From: Ceratodon purpureus | Taxonomy: Eukaryota; Streptophyta; Bryopsida; Pseudoditrichales; Ditrichaceae | DNA: 64,000 nt | Direction of reading: 5' to 3' | Assembly (NCBI GenBank): GCA_014871385.1 | Contig: CM026427.1 | Location: forward strand, 1,422,068-1,486,067 | Shown here: in pieces, positions 58,801 through 64,000 of the stretch | Numbering within the stretch: the first letter of the stretch is position 1 | How the letters are laid out: the number at the start of each line of letters is the position of its first letter | Notes under the pieces: generated by a model | The model's input: the letters and a program-made list of their open reading frames with translations, nothing else | The model's database searches: none | What the model was told of the DNA's origin: nothing | Position numbers and translations under genes: made by a program

Positions 58801-58938
58801 TCTACCTCTCTCCAGAACATGTAAAGGAGACCAGAGAATTCAAGTTGATAGAATTGATGTATAAATCTGGCACCTGCGTCACAGGTTTGCGTCGGGAGGT
58901 CAGATGGGAAATCTAGAGCTCTTAGAATCATATCTCAC
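55823..58938 (+). repeat. Tandem duplication, block 2
   Basis: Direct repeat of 51995-55070, offset by about 3.83 kb. Differences include small indels, an in-frame loss of four codons near 56757 and the frameshift at about 56800. Confidence 0.93.
56403..57873 (+). pseudogene. Uncharacterised acidic protein, tandem copy 2 (frameshift)
   Basis: Same gene as 52548-53695 with three exons: 56403-56423, 56561-57585 and 57712-57873 (stop TGA 57871-57873). Relative to copy 1 one C is missing at about 56800 (GGGCGCGGCTCG against GGGCGCCGGCTCG), so the frame from the start codon ends at 56872. The rest continues open in the next frame through GYVCHHVDVNG, the acidic tract, FDTDTDEER and the C-terminal part. 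Here the TGA of copy 1 is TGC, and the last exon gives an acidic tail (EVPREPTPDEDEYIYSEPEE) ending GKRPRS. The copy is a pseudogene if the base is truly missing; an assembly error is the main alternative. Confidence 0.65.
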
Positions 58939-59610
58939 TCGCCGCAAGAGGCGAGTTGGTTGAGGCAACGCGACAAGGAGGCCTTAGCCCCGACTTAATT
59001 TGAGTTTGGGAATATATATGCGTTTCTGATCCTGCGTGGCGGCTAAAAGTCAGGTGAGACAAATGACCTGCATTGTTTATTATAATATATCTCTACTTTT
59101 GATTCTTGAAAGTGCCCGTCTGAATGTGAGGGGCGTCATGCTCCCCACATGTGTCCGGTGTTCTGTGTGATCTTGTCATCATCAGAGAACTTGTTCAATG
59201 CGTGATAAAGGTTTTCTATTCTACTGCAGTGAGTAATCTGATTTTATCTGGACTGTATATTACATCTTTAATTAGATGTAATCCCCCACTTTAGAGTAGA
59301 GGTAGCAGGAGGGAGCGGCAGGAAAGATTGCAGATGTGTTGAGCATAATTGGTTCATAGAGTTGCAAACGTCTCCTGTGCCTTCACACTAACGGCAAAGG
59401 CATCAAATCTCTACCAGGGAAGTTTGCTCTTATTCCCTGAAATGTGTGCTTTCTCCATGCTTCTCCTAATGTGTTCTTGTCTTGTCTCAACTATGCATTT
59501 TTCTTGTGACATGAGATGATGTCGCATATAATAAATGCACTGCCACTCGTCCGCAGCTTTTGCCTGCCGCTGCCTGCAATGTGAAGTGCGCCTAATTAGA
59601 GTTAGTGAAG
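57874..59610. other. 3' part of block 2 and spacer up to the LINE
   Basis: Holds the block 2 versions of the relic frames (SRLQKFQHISTTLEVVFGKL near 58540-58600, and KDLHFV...KSGTCVT at 58740-58895). After 58938, AAGAGGCGAGTTGGTTGAGG and following sequence looks faintly like a SINE head, but no B box was found. No gene is supported. Confidence 0.4.
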
Positions 59611-60431
59611 TCAGCGGTGGATAACAGGAATGTTCTCAAGAAACCGATTCAGGAAAAGTGGCGTCACGAGCGCACCATCAACTTCAGACTCAATTGGAAG
59701 GAGGTATGGAGGGACAGAACTCAGAAAGAAGCTGCTTTTCTATGGTCGGTTTGGCATCAAGCCGTCCCACCAACACATGGCGGAGCAGATTCAATCCCTT
59801 AGCTAATTCTGATTGCCCCCTCTGTATTTCCAATGTTCCTGAAACGTATTCCCATAGATTCTTTGAGTGCTCATACACTCAAAAGTTCTGGTCCTTTGCT
59901 TTCTTGGTTCTACACTGGGTTCAGAAAGGGTGTCCAATATCAACCCTATGCCACGGTTTGATATCGATCAGTGCATTTTTGGACAGCGTACAAGGATTCG
60001 ACGGATGGGAGCCAAGAAGATCTGGTACCTTTTAAGGAGCATCGCTTTTTGGGGCTGTTGGCTTTTTAGAAATAGAGTAGTATTTGATGGTGAATTCTGG
60101 CCTGATAGAGAAATTAGGAATTATGTTTGGGACTCCATTATTGAATATGGTAGAGTAGACTGGGTTCGCACCAACAGGAAAATCAAACAGGCTAAAAATC
60201 CAGATAAAGTCCAAAAGGCCCTGGCCGCTTTTGATTCTGTCTGGACACAAAGGAACTTACTGTGCATTTGCAACGGGCTCTCTGTCACTTGGCATCCCAT
60301 GCCTTCTATTCCTCTAATCCTTTGGTAGTCCGTCCCTGCCCTGGCTTTTGCCGATGAGGGTTTGTATTTCCTTCTTTGCAATGAAATTTGTTCATTTGCT
60401 CAAAAAAAAAATAAAAAATCAGCGGTGGATA
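59611..60431 (+). mobile_element. 5'-truncated LINE (non-LTR retrotransposon) with 13-bp target duplication
   Basis: TCAGCGGTGGATA occurs at 59611-59623 and 60419-60431 as a target-site duplication around a 795-bp body. The body encodes the C-terminal end of a LINE polyprotein: an FLWSVWHQAVPP block, then the reverse-transcriptase zinc-binding signature CPLCISNVPETYSHRFFEC, then FWGCWLFRNRVVFDGEFWP. The coding sequence shifts frame twice (about 59770 and 59940), so the copy is dead. It ends in an A-rich tail at 60401-60418, as expected for target-primed reverse transcription. Confidence 0.93.
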
Positions 60432-60474
60432 TCGTGTATAGTAACTTTCTCTGGGCCAAGTTGCTCCAGGAGAC

Positions 60475-60786
60475 GGATCTGTCTATTTCCCCCGGACGAG
60501 CGGTGCATGGGGGGTGGGTCGGAGGCCAGGCTCGGGGGGTGGGGAGGGGAGGGGGCAAATCTCTGCCCCTATTATTTGCCTTGAGTGGGGGTCCTAGTGA
60601 TCTCATGGGGACCTCCCTATGGTAAATTGTGGCCTACAGCCCCAAATTTATTAAAAAAAAAAACCAAAAAAAGACCCCAGGACCCCAAAACGGGGAGGGG
60701 CAGCAAAATGGAGCCCCCGAGCCTAGCAACCGAACCTGCGGTCGAGGTTTGGTTGCACCGCTCGTCCAGGGAAAATAAAGATTTCC
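60475..60786. mobile_element. G-rich 312-bp MITE, copy 2
   Basis: Homologous end to end with 19779-20090 and of the same length. Inverted ends: CCCCCGGACGAGCGGTGCA (60489-60507) against TGCACCGCTCGTCC (60754-60768) and neighbouring bases. Inner stem: GCAACCGAACC (60726-60736) against GGTTTGGTTGC (60746-60756), with a 9-base loop. The G-run at 60534-60555 is identical to copy 1. The expected 9-bp target duplication is not visible: CCAGGAGAC on the left is not repeated on the right. Confidence 0.8.
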
Positions 60787-60788
60787 AG

Positions 60789-61557
60789 CCAAAAACGACG
60801 GTCTGGAAACAATATTTTTCTTCCTCCAAGAATCTCAGTTGCCACTTGGGCCTTGATGCTACAAATAGTGAGATTAGGTTTCCAAATGGTGTCAGTCAAG
60901 TCTACCAGTAATTTAGTGCTTACCTATCGTGGTACCGTCCTCGCTAAAGAAAGTATTACTTTGCGGGCGTTCGGCATGGTCTCGTAGTGGCCAACGCCTC
61001 TGGCCCTCCCATTTATGTGCTTGATTGTCGAGGTTTCTTCTGAAGCTCAAGGTGGAATAGAATCTATGGGACATTTCAGTGGGCGTAATTTCGTAGACCT
61101 TCATATATATTTCATGCCTTGGAATACAGCACAACCTCCTTGACGAGATAGGATATGGTCTTTTATGGTCTTGACGAGATAGGATATGAATCTTTTACTT
61201 CCTCGGTGAAGAATTGGTGGTACCCTGGTTCGTAGTAGTCAGTTTCAGGGCTCACTTACTGGCCACTCAGAACATCTCTGTATTGCAGGCTTGTGGTTGA
61301 AACTTTGTTGTTAGACCGTGAGTGCACTTACTGGTGGTTGGAGCTTTGATCTCAGATAGCAAGATTAATATGAAGGCCTTGCAGCATCGAATGCGTTGTT
61401 AAAGATGCCTCGCAGCTTCATAGCTGAAGTTGATGTGAAGTTGATGTGAGGGCTACCGTTGAAAGTGTTATGGCAGCACTGTCATGCTTCCAAATATGGA
61501 CCGTGGCAGATGCGACATACTCTGGAGACGATTCTGCTTCCAGACCGTCGTTTTTGG
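60789..61557. repeat. 20-bp inverted repeat beside MITE copy 2
   Basis: CCAAAAACGACGGTCTGGAA at 60789-60808 recurs as its exact reverse complement at 61538-61557. The segment in between has no recognised gene. The left arm begins two bases after the right end of the G-rich MITE. Confidence 0.75.
60809..61537. other. Unassigned sequence between inverted repeat arms
   Basis: Mixed composition without a recognisable ORF. A short duplication of TTGACGAGATAGGATATG occurs near 61139 and 61172. Confidence 0.45.
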
Positions 61558-61750
61558 TGCTATGGTCTCGAAAGTCGTGAAATTCGATTTCGAATGGTGT
61601 GCTCCGCAAATTATTCCTAGTGATGATGTTAATCTCTTGTAGGCGGGCATTGGTTGTGTAACTTGAACATGATGTGCCTCAACGTGCAAGTGGATAACGA
61701 TTTTGAAGAGAGGTTTAGTGCACCATATCAAGTAGTTCAAGGCTGAAAAC

Positions 61751-62284
61751 ATGTTCTGGCCCACTTTTAGACGATCAGACAACTCGGAGTCGACAGCAGT
61801 GGCTGAAGTAGAAAAGCTGTTAGATCTCTGCACACAGAACATTGTGCTCAGTATCGAGAGTCATGTATCCGGCGGGAACTTGCTCAACCAGAGACAATGC
61901 GCGGATCTGTCGACCAAGCTTGCAAATATCACTACCAACATCCGAACACTTCAGTCGCACTCCCCAGAATTTGAGGTCCGAGACGACGGAGTATTCAATG
62001 TGACCTGTTGTTTAAGGGCGCCTCTGGAAAACTTGCATCGGTGTCTGGAAAAGGCCAAGTTGCTTGTGTATGATTGTGCGAAGAAAGAGTGGTGGGTGGC
62101 AGCAGTGTTTCAGATTCAAAATGAGAATGCTTTTCGAGGGATTCTACTCGAGGTATGGTTGTGTTACATTGCGATCTATGAGGAAGCCAAGAGGACGAGC
62201 GTGAACTGGACTGTTGATGTGGAGGACCTTCAGAAATCGCCTGTTTTTTCGCCTACTTCTAAAAGAAATGTCCTTCTAGATTAA
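61751..62284 (+). CDS. Predicted helical domain protein, possibly a kinase N-terminal bundle without kinase
   Basis: Uninterrupted frame of 177 residues from ATG 61751 (MFWPTFRRSDNSESTAVAEV) to TAA at 62282-62284. The sequence is mostly helix-forming, with PLENLHRCLEKAKLLVYDCA followed by KKEWW. Such L--LH--LE-A--L---C patterns are typical of the N-terminal four-helix (HeLo/MCAfunc-like) bundles that precede kinase domains in some plant, including moss, receptor-like and MLKL-like kinases. No kinase motifs follow; the next 1.7 kb is AT-rich. It may be a truncated kinase gene, a stand-alone bundle protein or the first exon of a gene continuing outside the window. The family assignment is tentative. 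Confidence 0.45.
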   Translation: MFWPTFRRSDNSESTAVAEVEKLLDLCTQNIVLSIESHVSGGNLLNQRQCADLSTKLANITTNIRTLQSHSPEFEVRDDGVFNVTCCLRAPLENLHRCLEKAKLLVYDCAKKEWWVAAVFQIQNENAFRGILLEVWLCYIAIYEEAKRTSVNWTVDVEDLQKSPVFSPTSKRNVLLD

Positions 62285-64000
62285 GAAGACTTTCAAAACA
62301 GGCTAGATACCTATCATCTTATTTTTGTGATGTGGCAATAAGTCCATCCTCAGGACCTATTCCAAAGCTGCCCCTTTGAAATAATAGGAAATTATCTTGT
62401 TTGTATTTCAATAATTAGCAAAAATTTGACTTTTACTTTGATTTCATTGAATTTTTGAATTTCTTTTCTTGATGATAAGAATGTATCTATTGTCTTAGAT
62501 CCCAATTGGATATGTGTAGATCATCCTTTTGGTTGTTTTAAATATAGAGAGTATAAGGCATTTTGAGCACACCTCTAATGACAAAAGTAAGGTTTTTTTG
62601 CCCTTTCCAAGCCTGCATGAATGTAAAGCTAACTTCGATAGCTATAAAAACTAATGACTTTTCATACATCAAATATGTTGGCAAAGTACACTTTTTGGGC
62701 ATCAAAACTTAACCCCTAAACGCCTAAACAACCAAAAATTGGTCGATCTCATTTATCCAAGTTCCATAATTGTCATCCAAATGACAAATTTTCAGCGTTT
62801 TTTTTCAGGTTACAAAGTTGTGTGAAATCTATCTAACCTCATTGATGAATTCTCCAGACAATAATTTCATGAATTTAAGTGCCTCCTTAAAGTCCAAAAC
62901 ATCAACACCGTGCGTGTATTCAAAAATTCCTTAATATAGCCAACTGAAACACAATTTTGACTATTGGGATGATCTCTATTGCAATTGAGGTAAACTAAGA
63001 AAAACTAGTTTGACAAATCTTTTTTCCAGTCCAATTTAAAATTATGAAAAATACTTAAAATTGAATGATTTATAGCTGGTATAAGATGAAGGGATATAAC
63101 CGTGGCTACTACTTGATTTTCCACGGTTTTAGGTTTTTTCATCATATTTTTGAATTAATACATAATTCTTAGTATGGTAACTACTATGAGGTTTTTGGTT
63201 GTAATATACATCTATGGTAAATATATCGTAATTTTTTAGTATAATCTATATTTGATTTGAATTTTATTTGTTTATTTATATTAGAAAATTTGTAGTAATT
63301 ACACAATGAAACAATTAACTTTGATAAAAATATTGCTTATAGAGAACATGTGTATTTAGCTAAGAAAAATTAAAAAATTATATTTTACATTATTTATAGT
63401 AGCAAAATAGAGCATCTAAAGTCAAAGTCTATTTCCGTGGTCATAGGCTCAGGGATTTGGGGTTAAGTACATTGCTTAGGCAAAGTCATAACATACTTTT
63501 ATAGTGACTTTGAACCTTATAATCCCTTAATTATACAATAAATTGTGCTCCAATTTGGTGTACACCTTTTTATACAAAATAGATATAAGATCGTATGGTT
63601 AAAAATACTATGTAGTCTCTAATTGTAGAAATCAAGAAGTTGCTATCAATTTATGTTTGTTTTTGGCAATTTCGGCTTTCAAAATAACAGTAAACTTTAA
63701 GGGTTAAATGACTTCTTGAAATCGTCGTTTCTTTACATCCTTGTGCTTTAATGCACAAGGTTAGTAAAAAATAATCTTCCCTTGAATTTACAACTCCATA
63801 AAGTCTAATTTGATAACATCCCAATTGTCTTTGCATAAAATATTTCACAATATGCAACCAAGATAAGTTTGTATATTATTAAAAATTGAGTACAATCTAT
63901 ATTGTGGTTATAAACTACAAAAAACATTGAATAGTTGGAGCACAACTTACCATTTACTCACATAATATGCTTGAGTATACTTCTTTTGTTATGATGAAAA
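62285..64000. other. AT-rich spacer to the right edge
   Basis: No gene or defined repeat. Phrases such as TTAACCCCTAAACG (62709) resemble those near the interspersed repeats at 14.5 and 28.3 kb, but no alignment of useful length was seen. Confidence 0.45.

Noticed and set aside
58945..59100. SINE-like head (GAGGCGAGTTGGTTGAGG)
   Set aside because: No pol III B box, no tail and no target duplication could be found.
1..64000. CRISPR arrays, operons, riboswitches and tRNA genes
   Set aside because: The window is eukaryotic with spliced genes; no spaced repeat array or complete tRNA cloverleaf was seen.

Overview
This is nuclear DNA of a land plant, most likely a non-seed plant and plausibly a moss; the species cannot be fixed from sequence alone. 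The clues are genes split by many short GT-AG introns (about 70-600 bp), a plant-type ankyrin/Raf-like kinase, a plant BCS1-like AAA ATPase, a Golgi-class (type II) proton pyrophosphatase, very AT-rich intergenic DNA, and several classes of decayed transposable element. Exon boundaries below come from reading splice sites and frame continuity by eye, with no transcript data.

Layout. 1-2006: LSM4 (+), left end missing. 4844-8793: ankyrin-repeat kinase of the plant ILK type (-), 11 exons, followed by a long leader. 10.0-16.7 kb: promoter-like repeats, then an AT-rich desert holding a Stowaway-like MITE, a relic of a Penelope-like reverse transcriptase, microsatellites and one copy of an interspersed repeat. 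16706-18569: BCS1-like AAA ATPase (-). 19779-20090: G-rich 312-bp MITE with a 9-bp target duplication. 21088-26961: type II H+-pyrophosphatase (-), 16 exons including a 17-nt micro-exon. 28-38.9 kb: second AT-rich desert with two Stowaway-like MITEs, the inverted second copy of the interspersed repeat, and a pyrimidine-rich minisatellite.

38.9-44.1 kb is an accessory cluster: two diverged paralogues of an unrecognised gene family (38912-39736 and 43310-44080, both -) bracket a duplicated non-coding block, one copy of which carries a 1.2-kb segment with another unrecognised ORF (41731-42507, +). 44497-45208: NAC-beta/BTF3 (-). 47405-51145: MFSD12-like membrane transporter (+), 11 exons.

51995-58938 is a direct tandem duplication of a block of about 3.1 kb, each copy carrying an unrecognised acidic, nuclear-looking gene. 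The two copies are broken in different places: an early stop in copy 1 and a one-base frameshift in copy 2. 59624-60418 is a 5'-truncated LINE with a 13-bp target duplication. 60475-60786 is the second copy of the G-rich MITE. 61751-62284 encodes a helical domain resembling the N-terminal bundle of some plant kinases, without a kinase. The rest is AT-rich.

The housekeeping genes do not form a pathway together. The most unusual material is the G-rich MITE pair, whose arms and inner hairpin differ between copies by matching changes on both sides, and the three unrecognised gene families at 38.9-44.1 kb and 52-58 kb.
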